A DNA stretch of 64,000 nucleotides from Desulfosporosinus sp. FKB. Its GTDB lineage: Bacteria > Bacillota > Desulfitobacteriia > Desulfitobacteriales > Desulfitobacteriaceae. Below are positions 43,035-52,417 of this stretch, piece by piece (the stretch's first letter is position 1; every line of letters starts with the position of its first letter). Where the stretch lies: positions 124,001 through 188,000 of the forward strand of contig NZ_NADJ01000038.1 in the NCBI RefSeq assembly GCF_002196705.1, in the 5' to 3' direction. Below the pieces are notes generated by a model. That model saw nothing but the letters and a program-made list of their open reading frames with translations. It searched no databases and was not told the DNA's origin. A program made the translations under genes and the position numbers.

Positions 43035-44858
43035 TTATTTTCCTGTTAAGCTCTTGGCATATTTCACACGTGAGGCATGGTCAAGGAATTTTTTCCTCAG
43101 GCGTACACTTTTGGGGGTAATTTCGACAAACTCGTCATCATTGATAAATTCCAAGGATTGCTCTAAAGACATTTCTTTGGGTCTTTCAAGACGTAAAGCT
43201 TCGTCGGCAGCGCTTGTCCGCATGTTGGTGAGGTGCTTTTTCTTACAAACATTTACTTCAATATCCTGTTCGCGGTTATTTTCCCCCACAATCATGCCTG
43301 CATAAACATGAAGTCCGGGATCAACAAACAAATTTCCTCTTTCCTGGGCTGCGTATAACCCATAGGTTGTCGTCTCACCTTCTTCAAAAGCAATCAAAGC
43401 TCCTCGAGTTCTTCCGGGAATTTCACCTTTAAAAGGTTCATACCCAAGGAAGACGTGGCTCATCATACCTTCACCCCGTGTTTCAGAGAGAAACTCACTT
43501 CGAAAACCGATAAGACCACGGGCAGGAATTTTAAACTCAACCCGCAGCTGTGTCTCTGACAGACTGGTCATATTGGCCATTTCTGCTTTTCGTTTCCCTA
43601 AGAGTTCCATGACTGCTCCTAAAGATTTCTCCTGAACGTCACAAATGAGAAATTCCATTGGCTCACATTTTACCCCATCAATCATCTTATAGATAACTTC
43701 AGGCTTGGAAACTTGCAGTTCATAGCCTTCACGGCGCATGTTTTCGATGAGTATGGAAAGATGTAATTCTCCTCTGCCGGAAACTTTAAAACAATCTGCC
43801 GAATCCGTTTCTTCGACTCTTAAACTGACATTCGTCTCAATTTCCTTCCAAAGCCGTTCACGCAGCTTCCGGGAAGTTACGAAATTCCCCTCACGTCCCG
43901 CAAAAGGACTTGTATTAACCATGAAATTCATGGACAAGGTTGGTTCGTCAACCTCAATAACTGGCAAAGCTTCGGGATTTAGAGCACAAGCTACAGTTTC
44001 CCCAATATTGGCACTGGTTAATCCCGTTAAAGCAACAATTTCTCCTGCCGAGGCTTCGGCAACATCCTGACGCTTCAAGCCCTCAAAAACCATGACCTTG
44101 CCAACCTTTGCCCGTTCAAAACTCTCATCTCGTTTAATAAGAGTAATGGTTTCGTTTTGATGAACTGTTCCTCTTACGATTCTTCCGACGACAATTTTTC
44201 CCACATAATCATCATAATCGAGAGTCGTGACCAGCATTTGAAAAGGAGCTTCAAGGTCCACAACCGGCGCAGGAATGTGATCAAGAATAACGGAAAATAA
44301 AGGCTCTAAGGTATCTTCAAGGGCATCAGAGGAAAGCCCTGCAATCCCGGCTCGCGCTGAAGCATAGACGACAGGAAAATCCAATTGATTATCCTCTGCT
44401 CCCAGTTCTATAAAGAGATCTAATACCTCATCGACAACTTCTGTGGGACGGGCATCGGGACGATCAATCTTATTAATAACAACGATAGGAATCAATTTTA
44501 ATTCTAATGCTTTACGCAAAACAAAGCGAGTTTGAGGCATCGGCCCTTCAAAGGAATCGACAATGAGAAGAACGCCGTTAACCATTTGTAAAACTCGCTC
44601 AACCTCTCCTCCGAAATCAGCATGACCAGGTGTATCAATAATGTTAATTTTTGTTCCTTGCCAATGAACGGAAGTATTTTTAGATAAAATAGTAATACCA
44701 CGCTCCCGTTCTAAATCATTGGAATCCATAACACGTTCCACAACCTGCTGATTTGAACGAAACGTGCCGCTTTGTTTTAACATCGCATCGACAAGTGTTG
44801 TTTTCCCATGATCCACGTGAGCAATAATTGCAATATTTCTTAAATTTCGAGTTTCCAT
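43035..44858 (-). CDS. typA: ribosome-associated translational GTPase TypA/BipA
   Basis: 607 residues, normal length. The G domain contains IIAHVDHGKTTL (G1), RGITI (G2), DTPGHADFGGEV (G3) and NKIDRPDARP (G4). The EF-G-like domains II, III and V follow, and the C-terminal domain has GRGELHLSIL and RSEFLSETRGEG. It assists 50S assembly at low temperature and stress. It is preceded by a short AT-rich promoter region and followed 70 bp later by spoVK on the same strand. Confidence 0.96.
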   Translation of the reverse strand: METRNLRNIAIIAHVDHGKTTLVDAMLKQSGTFRSNQQVVERVMDSNDLERERGITILSKNTSVHWQGTKINIIDTPGHADFGGEVERVLQMVNGVLLIVDSFEGPMPQTRFVLRKALELKLIPIVVINKIDRPDARPTEVVDEVLDLFIELGAEDNQLDFPVVYASARAGIAGLSSDALEDTLEPLFSVILDHIPAPVVDLEAPFQMLVTTLDYDDYVGKIVVGRIVRGTVHQNETITLIKRDESFERAKVGKVMVFEGLKRQDVAEASAGEIVALTGLTSANIGETVACALNPEALPVIEVDEPTLSMNFMVNTSPFAGREGNFVTSRKLRERLWKEIETNVSLRVEETDSADCFKVSGRGELHLSILIENMRREGYELQVSKPEVIYKMIDGVKCEPMEFLICDVQEKSLGAVMELLGKRKAEMANMTSLSETQLRVEFKIPARGLIGFRSEFLSETRGEGMMSHVFLGYEPFKGEIPGRTRGALIAFEEGETTTYGLYAAQERGNLFVDPGLHVYAGMIVGENNREQDIEVNVCKKKHLTNMRTSAADEALRLERPKEMSLEQSLEFINDDEFVEITPKSVRLRKKFLDHASRVKYAKSLTGK

Positions 44859-44937
44859 AGTTGGATTGAATTCCTTTCTTTTACCTTAATAAATGCATAC
44901 AAAGCTAAGATATCATAGTTAGGTATTGAATTCAAGT

Positions 44938-44977
44938 AAAAAGAACTAAGCCCGGCATTTCCGAACCTAGTTCTTTC
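44938..44977 (-). terminator. terminator after hfq
   Basis: AAAGAACTAGGTTCGG / CCGGGCTTAGTTCTTT imperfect hairpin with T5 on the minus strand. It ends the mutL-to-hfq gene series and insulates typA. Confidence 0.7.
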
Positions 44978-45045
44978 GTCCAAAATTAAAAATCCTTAAG
45001 ATCTTTATGTTTGGGAATAAATTTCAGCGAATTATGCTTAGCGTT

Positions 45046-45285
45046 TTATTCTACAGCAGCTGCAGTTGCTAAATTAATCGGACGTATCGGCATAACCGTA
45101 GAGATAGCATGCTTATAAACCATTTGTTGCCGACCTTCAAATTCAATCACAACCGTAAAATTATCAAACCCCTTGATAAGTCCTTTAAGCTGAAATCCGT
45201 TAACCAAATAAATGGTCACGGGTAGGTTCTCCTTGCGTACTTGATTTAAAAAGGTGTCTTGTAAATTGATGGGCGATTTATTCAT
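45046..45285 (-). CDS. hfq: RNA chaperone Hfq
   Basis: 79 residues. The Sm1 motif is [31 protein letters not shown], and the Sm2 motif is [12 protein letters not shown], with the key Lys and His. The C-terminal tail is short, as in other Firmicutes, and ends Ala-rich. It forms hexamers that bind sRNA and mRNA. The gene follows miaA by 35 bp, the widely conserved miaA-hfq pairing. Confidence 0.97.
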   Translation of the reverse strand: MNKSPINLQDTFLNQVRKENLPVTIYLVNGFQLKGLIKGFDNFTVVIEFEGRQQMVYKHAISTVMPIRPINLATAAAVE

Positions 45286-45320
45286 ATATTTCCCTCCATC
45301 ACCTTATATTTCTACGCCAT

Positions 45321-46262
45321 CTATTCTACACGAGTTTGCTGGGCTCTGCAAGTCAAGATTAGTTCTTCAAGGATTTGATCAATTCCCTCTTCGGTATCAT
45401 ACCAATGAATTCTGGGATCACGGCGAAACCAGGTTAATTGACGCTTGGCAAAATGACGGGTATCCCTTTGTAAAATTCTGAGCATTTCATCCTTTGTCAC
45501 AAGGCCTTGCAAACACCAGACAGCATGCCTGTAGCCAATACTTTGGAGCGGTTTCAACGTTGAAGAATATCCCGTCTTAAGCAGGTTAAGAGTTTCTTCA
45601 AGTAAACCTTCGGCAAGCATTATTTCACACCGTCGATTTATCCGCTCATAAATGATTGCACGGGGAGCAGTTAGCCCAATATAAAGCACCTGAGGATCTA
45701 ACGGCCGGTATTCATCATCCTTGAACTGACGCTGACTGGACAATGGTTTACCGGTCAATTCTTGAACTTCTAAAGCCCGAATCACGCGCAGCACATTATT
45801 AGGATGCAATTGACGGGCAGTTTCCGGGTCTCGCTGCTCCAGCACCTGATGTAAGGCTTGATTGCCATAATTATTAACAAATTCCTGCCATTTAAGACGT
45901 ATTTCTTCTGAACCACGCTCCCAGAAATCATAAGGATCCAGCAAGGAACGAATGTACAGACCTGTTCCTCCAACCACAATGGGAACATGACCTCGATCAC
46001 GTATTTCCTCTATCAGAGAACTTGCCGATTTTTTAAACTGAGCAGCCGTAAAAGGTTCCGTAGGATCTAAACAATCGATAAGATGATGAGGAACGAGTTG
46101 CAGTTCTTCCTGGGAAGGTTTGGCTGACCCTATATCGAGTTTTTGATAAACTTGGATAGAATCTCCGGAGATAATTTCTCCCCCGACTTTTTGGGCAAGA
46201 GCTAACCCCAATGAAGACTTGCCAATGCCGGTTGGGCCAATAATGATAACCAGTGGTAACAA
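45321..46262 (-). CDS. miaA: tRNA dimethylallyltransferase
   Basis: 313 residues. The P-loop GPTGIGKSSLGLALAQ, GGEIISGDSIQVYQKLDIGSAKPS and VVGGTGLYIRSLLDP are family signatures, followed by the tRNA-binding region FKDDEYRPLDPQVLYIGL and FAKRQLTWFRRDPR. It adds dimethylallyl to A37 of UNN-reading tRNAs, the substrate for MiaB encoded 9 kb away in this window. The methyltransferase gene upstream ends 13 bp before. Confidence 0.96.
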   Translation of the reverse strand: MLPLVIIIGPTGIGKSSLGLALAQKVGGEIISGDSIQVYQKLDIGSAKPSQEELQLVPHHLIDCLDPTEPFTAAQFKKSASSLIEEIRDRGHVPIVVGGTGLYIRSLLDPYDFWERGSEEIRLKWQEFVNNYGNQALHQVLEQRDPETARQLHPNNVLRVIRALEVQELTGKPLSSQRQFKDDEYRPLDPQVLYIGLTAPRAIIYERINRRCEIMLAEGLLEETLNLLKTGYSSTLKPLQSIGYRHAVWCLQGLVTKDEMLRILQRDTRHFAKRQLTWFRRDPRIHWYDTEEGIDQILEELILTCRAQQTRVE

Positions 46263-46275
46263 GACAACTCCTCCA

Positions 46276-47079
46276 TTAAATTATAATAAGACCATAATCA
46301 ACGGAACTGTATCGACCGCCAGACATTAGTTTGAAACCAAGGCGATTAAACTCCCCGCTGTCCTTCCGCTCCTTAAGCACAACTCTTTTTCGAGCAACTC
46401 GGCAGGCTTCCTTCACAGTCTGCTGATCAAGGGGACTGTGCTCAGACCATTGGTGCAAGGGCTGGATACCATCGGATTCACGAAACGTTCTGCGAAACAT
46501 CGGGTCAAAATATATCACATCAATAGACTTTGAAGGACAACAACTTAGAAACTCCTTGTGGTCTGTCCAGCGAACGTCAATCCTTGAGGCAGCTTGCACT
46601 AAGGATGTCCATGCCTTTTTCTTATGTTCAGTTCTAGCTTGAAAACTAATTTCCGTAAGATGCATTAGACCGTCTTGAATAACTGCAGTTAAAATCGGGG
46701 ATTTTTCCAATCCTAAAACATGACCACCCTCTCCTACAGCAAGCGCACCGATAAGAGCGTCGGAAGCCAGCCCTAAGGTAGCATCGAGAAAGGAATCACC
46801 AGCCTTTAATTGAGTCGCATCTAGGAAACGATCTGAACTGCCTCGTAAAATGTTAATAGCCCGAATTAAAGCCATATTAGGATGAAACGCTAAACGGTTC
46901 CCCCCCAAGATTAGTTCCACACCTCGCCTTGAAATTTTTAGTTCAGGAAGAGATCCTAAATTGTTTTGTTGATCAACCCAAGAACATCCCGGTCGTTGTC
47001 GGAACCACTGAACCCGTTCCCAGAGTTCGATGTCGGGCTGAGTAACTCTTAAGTAAATTGGAATAATAGGCTGATCCAT
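46276..47079 (-). CDS. class I SAM-dependent methyltransferase, RsmJ-like
   Basis: 267 residues from the ATG at 47079 (AAAGGGAGGAGATTC upstream). The frame is open to 47250, but that part overlaps mutL and has no ribosome site. After an N-terminal segment (QPIIPIYLRVTQPD), the SAM-binding loop DSFLDATLGLASDALIGAL (about 98-116) and the acidic strand end LGLEKSP are clear. The catalytic YFDPMFRRTF (about 215-224, DPxF instead of DPPY) resembles RsmJ/DUF548 enzymes that methylate 16S rRNA G1516. The target here is inference. Confidence 0.82.
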   Translation of the reverse strand: MDQPIIPIYLRVTQPDIELWERVQWFRQRPGCSWVDQQNNLGSLPELKISRRGVELILGGNRLAFHPNMALIRAINILRGSSDRFLDATQLKAGDSFLDATLGLASDALIGALAVGEGGHVLGLEKSPILTAVIQDGLMHLTEISFQARTEHKKKAWTSLVQAASRIDVRWTDHKEFLSCCPSKSIDVIYFDPMFRRTFRESDGIQPLHQWSEHSPLDQQTVKEACRVARKRVVLKERKDSGEFNRLGFKLMSGGRYSSVDYGLIII

Positions 47080-47182
47080 GAATCTCCTCCCTTTAAAACC
47101 TCCATTATAACAGTCTCTGCACAAATGCTCTTCCTTTGTATAACACCAGTAGTATGTCCCTGTCAATTCAATGCTCAACCTT

Positions 47183-49186
47183 CTAAAGAACTCGGTAAAA
47201 ACGCTTCTCAAGCTCTGCACGGGTGATCTTGATGGTTGTAGGGCGCCCATGCGGACAGGTATAGGGATTCTCTGTCTGACTTAAGCGGGAAATTAATTGT
47301 TCCATTTCTAATAGCGAGAGGCAATCCTTAGCCCTGATTGATTCCTTACAGGCCAAAAGATATATCCACTCTTTTAAAAGCTGATCAAAACTTGGAGAGG
47401 TGTTTTTTTGCAAAATCTCTTCCAGGAATTGCCGCAGCAGCTCATCCGCTGGAACACTCCCCGTTTGGACAGGGACGCCACGCAATAAATAGGTTTGATT
47501 TCCAAATTGCTCAAGAACGAAGCCCATTTCCCTGAGTATCCACATCTGCTCGATTAACATTTGTTCTTCCTGAAGCGTGAGCTCCAGCGGAATTGGTATT
47601 AAAAGCATTTGGCTTTCTTGCTTTCTAGCTTTCACTTCAGCCAGAATACGTTCATAATTTATCCGTTCATGGGCTGCATGTTGATCAATCAGCAAGAGAA
47701 CATCACTATCAGTTGCTAAAATATAGGTATTAAACAGCTGCCCAATTGGCCAGAAACGGCTGAGGCTATGACTGTCATTATCCGCTTTGTCCATTGTCGC
47801 TGAATCATTCGTTCCTTCTTCCCTGTTCTTTGGAATTTCTCGATCTTCCGAAAAAACTGGAGGAATTAGAGTGACATTGTCATCAGAGAATAGATTACGT
47901 TGCCGGGGGAACGTCTTTTTGGCCTCAGCCGTTGATTCAACATTCACAGGTGAACGTGAAGATCCTTGATCTTCAGAGACAATGGGCTCAGCTTCTTTTT
48001 CCGGTAATAACGCTTTGGGTATCGATGGATCTTTCCTAACCTGGTTTTCGCGAATTTCTTCTCTGGCTTGATGCGCAGAATTTTGTGGACTGTTATAAGG
48101 CGCAGTCACGATCCGAATAGGTTTTCCCTGGACAACCGTATTTGCCTGAGTTCTAAGCACCGATTCCATTGGCCTGCCAAAGGATGGCAAGGGTTGACTC
48201 TTTAGCAGGGTTTGGTAAATAGTCTTGGTTATAAATGAGGCAAGCTCCTGTTCGTTCTTGAATTTCACATCCATCTTAGCAGGGTGGACATTGACATCAT
48301 AATCTGAGGGAGAACCGTGCAGGTGAAGGGCAACTAGCGGATGAAGTTTGACCGGAATCAGCGTACGGTATCCTTCTTCTAAAGCATTGCTTAAAAAGGA
48401 AGAACGCACAACCCGCCCATTAATCATAAAGGTCTGAGCTTGTTTAGTTTTTCGAACCAGATCCGGAGGACTGATTAAGCCTTCCAACCTCCAATCCTGG
48501 CTTTGGGCATCCACGACTATCAACTGACGGGCTATTGATTGACCGAAAATAGCTCCCATCGTTTCCTTTAAATCTCCTCGCCCTGAGGTTTGCAATACCC
48601 TTTGAGTGGGATGGGCTAAAGAAAAGGCGATCGTCGGATGGGCGAGGGCAATCCGACCCACTGTATCGCTGATGAGACCAAATTCAGTCGCTTTGGACTT
48701 CAGGAATTTCAAGCGAGCCGGTGTATTAAAAAAGAGATTGCGCACTGTCACGGATGTTCCGGCAGGACAGCCCACTTCTTGGAGAATCCCCTCTCCTCCT
48801 CCGGTCAGAGTGTAGGATATACCTGAGATCTCTGTCTCTGGGCGAGAAACAATTTCCAGAGTAGACACTGAAGCGATGCTCGCTAAAGCTTCTCCTCGGA
48901 AGCCAAGAGTTTGCAAATAATCCAAATCTTGAATTCTGGTAATTTTACTGGTAGCATGACGAAGCACCGCTAAGGGTAAATCCTCCTCGCTCATTCCCTT
49001 GCCGTCATCCCTTACTCTAATCAGCGGAACGCCATTTTCTTCAATTGAGATATCGATATGTTTTGCTCCGGCATCTAAAGCGTTCTCCACAAGTTCCTTA
49101 ACCACAGAAACCGGACGCTCTACCACTTCCCCTGCCGCGATTTGATTCGCCGAATGGGAATCAAGGATATGAATTGCCGATGTCAA
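47183..49186 (-). CDS. mutL: DNA mismatch repair protein MutL
   Basis: About 667 residues from a TTG at 49186, which has GAAGGA 6 bp upstream; an in-frame ATG at 49210 overlaps the previous gene and has no ribosome site. The GHKL ATPase has IAAGEVVERPVSVVKELVENALDAG, DDGKGMSEEDL and GFRGEALASI. The middle (about 370-460) is low complexity. The C-terminal endonuclease dimer domain contains DQHAAHERINYE and the terminal ACKESIRAKDCLSLLEMEQL and CPHGRPT motifs of nicking MutL. It starts 3 bp after the deacetylase stop codon. Confidence 0.95.
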   Translation of the reverse strand: MTSAIHILDSHSANQIAAGEVVERPVSVVKELVENALDAGAKHIDISIEENGVPLIRVRDDGKGMSEEDLPLAVLRHATSKITRIQDLDYLQTLGFRGEALASIASVSTLEIVSRPETEISGISYTLTGGGEGILQEVGCPAGTSVTVRNLFFNTPARLKFLKSKATEFGLISDTVGRIALAHPTIAFSLAHPTQRVLQTSGRGDLKETMGAIFGQSIARQLIVVDAQSQDWRLEGLISPPDLVRKTKQAQTFMINGRVVRSSFLSNALEEGYRTLIPVKLHPLVALHLHGSPSDYDVNVHPAKMDVKFKNEQELASFITKTIYQTLLKSQPLPSFGRPMESVLRTQANTVVQGKPIRIVTAPYNSPQNSAHQAREEIRENQVRKDPSIPKALLPEKEAEPIVSEDQGSSRSPVNVESTAEAKKTFPRQRNLFSDDNVTLIPPVFSEDREIPKNREEGTNDSATMDKADNDSHSLSRFWPIGQLFNTYILATDSDVLLLIDQHAAHERINYERILAEVKARKQESQMLLIPIPLELTLQEEQMLIEQMWILREMGFVLEQFGNQTYLLRGVPVQTGSVPADELLRQFLEEILQKNTSPSFDQLLKEWIYLLACKESIRAKDCLSLLEMEQLISRLSQTENPYTCPHGRPTTIKITRAELEKRFYRVL

Positions 49187-49188
49187 CC

Positions 49189-50517
49189 TCAATCCTTCTT
49201 TCTCTGCCATACCTGATGTTGATTATGGAGCTGATTTTGCAGCAGGCCGCTGTGAATCTCTTGATGATGATGCTGCACATATTCCCAGAGATCATAGCCT
49301 GCCTGTTCACATTGGGGACAAGCCTCAAAAGGAATACGCACCAAAACAGACTTCGTCTTCGCATGAGTTCGCTGACTTTCAATATATACCGTACCTGCAC
49401 AATGATTACACTTACGCACAAAATCCTGTCGTGTTTCTTGAAACCCTTCCGTATCATAATAGACGGAATGAGGAATGTAAACCCATTCTCCTGCCGGGAA
49501 GAATTTTACATTGTGAATTGTAAAGTCAGGTTTAACTATTTGAGTTTGCTTTTTAAGGGTCTCTACGTAGGGTTTAAGGGTTGCTAAGGGTAAACTCGAA
49601 CGCCCTATTTTTTGAGGTTCGCGAACATAATGATAGTCTTCACCCGCCAAAGCCAATAAAATTGCCAGATTAACAAAAGGAAGCGCTCCTTCAATGGAAT
49701 AGCCGCCTTCGAGAACAGCCAGGTCGGGCTGAAGGAGTTCGGTTATCTTTCCATACCCTGAAGCCGTAAGATTCATGGAAGCTAAAGGATCCGTAAAATG
49801 ATTATCCTGTCCCGCAGAATTAATGATCAATTCCGGTTTAAAGGCTTGAAGACGGGGCAAAACCCAGGTTTCTAAAACATAGTGATACCCTTCATCCCCC
49901 GTTCCCGGAGGGAGCGGAATATTTAGAGTCTGACCCCATGCATTGGGGCCTCCTTGTTCATCAATAAAACCACTGCCCGGATAAAGCGTTCGTCCATCTT
50001 GATGTAGAGATATAAAAAGAATATTGGGATCATGATAAAAGATATCTTGAGTCCCATCTCCATGGTGAACATCGGTATCGACGATGGCAATTTTCTTGAT
50101 GCCATAACGTGCTCTCAACTGATTGATAAGAATTGCTTCATTATTTATTGTGCAAAATCCGCGGTTCCCCCAAACCGTTGCTCCTGAATGATGTCCGGGG
50201 GGACGAACAAGAACAAAACCATTGGAGATCTCACCCCGAATCCGTGCCTCTCCCAGTAAGATAGCACTTCCTGCGGCGATAAGATGAGGATCCAAGGTTT
50301 CCGGATACAATGATGGCGTAGGAAATAAGGCTTGAGCTTGAGCTACGTCTGCTAATGAGGCAACTCGAGGAGTAAATTGCTTCACTTGCGGCAAATCAAG
50401 AATTCCTTCTTCAAAGAGTTGTTCCTGAGTATACAAAAGACGTTCCTCTCGTTCAGGATGGGAGTTGCCTAAAGACCAATCAAAAGCGGGGAAAAATAAT
50501 ATTCCTGTATGCTTCAT
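49189..50517 (-). CDS. HDAC/AcuC-like deacetylase with C-terminal zinc ribbon
   Basis: 442 residues. Residues 1-315 form a class II histone-deacetylase fold: RPPGHHSG (about 103-110), IVDTDVHHGDGTQDIFYHDP (Zn-binding Asp and His), SLHQDGRTLYPGSG and LEGGYSIE. Residues about 365-425 contain CNHCAGTVYIE and FEACPQCEQAG, two CxxC pairs that should bind one zinc; the chain ends with a His/Gln-rich tail. Bacterial relatives deacetylate acetyl-polyamines or acyl-lysines; the substrate here is unknown. The gene overlaps the hydantoinase gene by 4 bp and touches mutL, so it belongs to one transcription unit with both. Confidence 0.88.
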   Translation of the reverse strand: MKHTGILFFPAFDWSLGNSHPEREERLLYTQEQLFEEGILDLPQVKQFTPRVASLADVAQAQALFPTPSLYPETLDPHLIAAGSAILLGEARIRGEISNGFVLVRPPGHHSGATVWGNRGFCTINNEAILINQLRARYGIKKIAIVDTDVHHGDGTQDIFYHDPNILFISLHQDGRTLYPGSGFIDEQGGPNAWGQTLNIPLPPGTGDEGYHYVLETWVLPRLQAFKPELIINSAGQDNHFTDPLASMNLTASGYGKITELLQPDLAVLEGGYSIEGALPFVNLAILLALAGEDYHYVREPQKIGRSSLPLATLKPYVETLKKQTQIVKPDFTIHNVKFFPAGEWVYIPHSVYYDTEGFQETRQDFVRKCNHCAGTVYIESQRTHAKTKSVLVRIPFEACPQCEQAGYDLWEYVQHHHQEIHSGLLQNQLHNQHQVWQRKKD

Positions 50518-52181
50518 TTTACAACCCTCCCTATCACTCCAGGTCGTAGATGGGCAGCTCCACGAATAATTTGGCCTACCGTTTGATAGTTTTGAACGAT
50601 AGGGAAGAAATCAAAAGGTTCTTTCTCGATATCATGAATTTGAATTCCATACTGTTCTGCTTGTTTTTGGACAAGTTGATCTAAAAAGTCTTCAACTTCA
50701 CGGTAAGGACGCTGAGATCCCGTCCATTTTCCTTGCTCACCTGTTTCCTGCACATGATAACGTTTCATGTAAGTATCCAGATGAAGGGTACAATCAAAGG
50801 TCGGCCGGGCCATGGCTGCCCCCAGAGCATTGGAGACTTCGGGATAAACTCCAAGCAGAACAGGAGTTCCCAGGCGTTTTTGCAAAGCTTTCGTCAACCC
50901 TTGGGCTCCGCCTCCGCTTACCAGCGTATTAAAGGTCTGAGCCTCATGGGGATGAAGAACTTCCCATACTTTGTAAGCAGGCTCGTCCTGCCATTCACGT
51001 TTTAAAGAATCAACAGCCTCTGCAATTCGGTTCACGACGGCCTCAATAATGTCACCGGCAAGCTGCTGATAATACTGAGGATCCCTGCGATCAGGCGGAC
51101 AAAGAGACGCCAAAGCTTCTTCTGCCAATTGGCGGTTGCCATAATCGATCAGCCCGAGATAACGCATAGCATCTGTCGGGGTCAAAGCTTTTCCGCCAAG
51201 GCAATAGGCCGGACCAAGACGATAGTTTTTTACCTCAAATCCCTGTCCAGAGGCCTCTATAACTGAATCTCCGCCAACCGGAATTGAGCGAACAGCCAGA
51301 GAATGAACGAGAGTCGAATAAGGACCAATTTCAGCCCCCCGCGAGCTGAGCAAAGGCGTTCCGGAAAGAATCAAACCCAGATCGGTGGTTGTTCCACCGA
51401 TATCGACAACGATTGTGGAAGCAGAGGTTTCATTCTGAGCCAGAGCTGCCAGAACGCTCGCTGCCGGTCCGGAATAGATCGACTCAATGGGCCTGAGTTT
51501 CCCGATTGGCAGGATGCCCCCATCTGCTTTTAAAATTGCAATTGGAGCCTGAATCTTAAGACCGGAAAGAGCCGTTTGTAATTGCTGAGCGAAGTGCTGA
51601 TAGCGTCTCGTGACTCCCAAATTCAAATAGGTTGTAAGGCTGCGGCGATAAAAATTTGCTTGGCCCCATTCATGTCCCAGGGCTATCTGACATTTGGGGT
51701 AAGACTTCCTTAAATAATCCGCCAGCTGGGTCTCATGGAGATTGTTCCTATGAGAAAATTTGCCTACAACTGCCACCAGTTCAGGGCTCTCTGAGCGTTC
51801 CTTCCAGGTCAGACGCTGCCATTCACTCGGATCAGAGGGGCTGACTTCCCGTCCCCGAAAGTCCATCTCCCCGCTGAACACATGATAGTCAACAGGCCAA
51901 GGAAGAGCACTCAGGCTCATACCATTTCCGGGAAACAAAAATAGGTTAACAGGCGGCAGCCGTTTTTGCAGGATGGCATTGGTGACGAGTGTCGTACTTA
52001 CTGTAATCTGATTTACTTGGCTGACGTCAGGCAATTTTAACGTTTCGAGGGCATTTACGATAGTTTCGACTAAATTCTCTTCCTGAGTAGGAACTTTAGC
52101 TGTCCGTTGAATTTGGCCCTGTTCAAGATATACCGCGTCGGTATAAGTACCTCCAACATCAATACCCACATGACAGGACAA
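50514..52181 (-). CDS. hydantoinase/oxoprolinase-type protein (HyuA-like)
   Basis: About 555 residues from a TTG at 52181, 6 bp after a run of seven G. The frame continues 64 codons upstream into repeat copy D, but that part is unrelated to the family. The start CHVGIDVGGTYTDAVYLEQG is the ASKHA phosphate-binding loop, followed by TVSTTLVTNAI, ADGGILPI, ESIYSGPAASVLAA and VVDIGGTTTDLGLI. HyuA proteins cleave cyclic amides such as hydantoin or 5-oxoproline with ATP, usually together with a HyuB subunit, which is absent here. It overlaps the deacetylase start by 4 bp (ATGA). Confidence 0.88.
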   Translation of the reverse strand: MSCHVGIDVGGTYTDAVYLEQGQIQRTAKVPTQEENLVETIVNALETLKLPDVSQVNQITVSTTLVTNAILQKRLPPVNLFLFPGNGMSLSALPWPVDYHVFSGEMDFRGREVSPSDPSEWQRLTWKERSESPELVAVVGKFSHRNNLHETQLADYLRKSYPKCQIALGHEWGQANFYRRSLTTYLNLGVTRRYQHFAQQLQTALSGLKIQAPIAILKADGGILPIGKLRPIESIYSGPAASVLAALAQNETSASTIVVDIGGTTTDLGLILSGTPLLSSRGAEIGPYSTLVHSLAVRSIPVGGDSVIEASGQGFEVKNYRLGPAYCLGGKALTPTDAMRYLGLIDYGNRQLAEEALASLCPPDRRDPQYYQQLAGDIIEAVVNRIAEAVDSLKREWQDEPAYKVWEVLHPHEAQTFNTLVSGGGAQGLTKALQKRLGTPVLLGVYPEVSNALGAAMARPTFDCTLHLDTYMKRYHVQETGEQGKWTGSQRPYREVEDFLDQLVQKQAEQYGIQIHDIEKEPFDFFPIVQNYQTVGQIIRGAAHLRPGVIGRVVK

Positions 52182-52355
52182 TATAATCCCCCCCAAATCC
52201 ATCTTCGATATTTTAGCCATTAAATAAAATTTATAATGATATTCTAAGCATATATGATTCTGCTCCTGCAGAACCCTTGTTTTCCTATCATAGGCCATTT
52301 TCTTGAAATAAAGCGTTCCATCAAAATTGGTGATTTCTGCCTTAAAATCATTTAT

Positions 52356-52417
52356 CCTTAAGCACGATAGCATTTGTTAATGGCTAGGATTGCACAGCTT
52401 TAACTGAACGAGTTCAC
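52356..52417 (-). mobile_element. IS200/IS605-like element, truncated (copy D)
   Basis: On the minus strand GTGAACTCGTTCAGTTAAAGC is followed after a deletion by ACAAATGCTATCG and GCTTAAGGA, which match the middle of copies B and C; the right end is missing. Its first base is the last base of the mutS stop codon TAG (52419-52417). It sits between mutS and the hydantoinase gene. Confidence 0.65.

Noticed and set aside
46276-47250. 57-residue N-terminal extension of the RsmJ-like frame
   Set aside because: It overlaps mutL by 68 bp and has no ribosome site, while AAAGGGAGGAG stands before the ATG at 47079.
52182-52373. 64-residue N-terminal extension of the hydantoinase frame
   Set aside because: It is not family-like, enters repeat copy D and lacks a ribosome site; the TTG at 52181 after a G run fits the family start.
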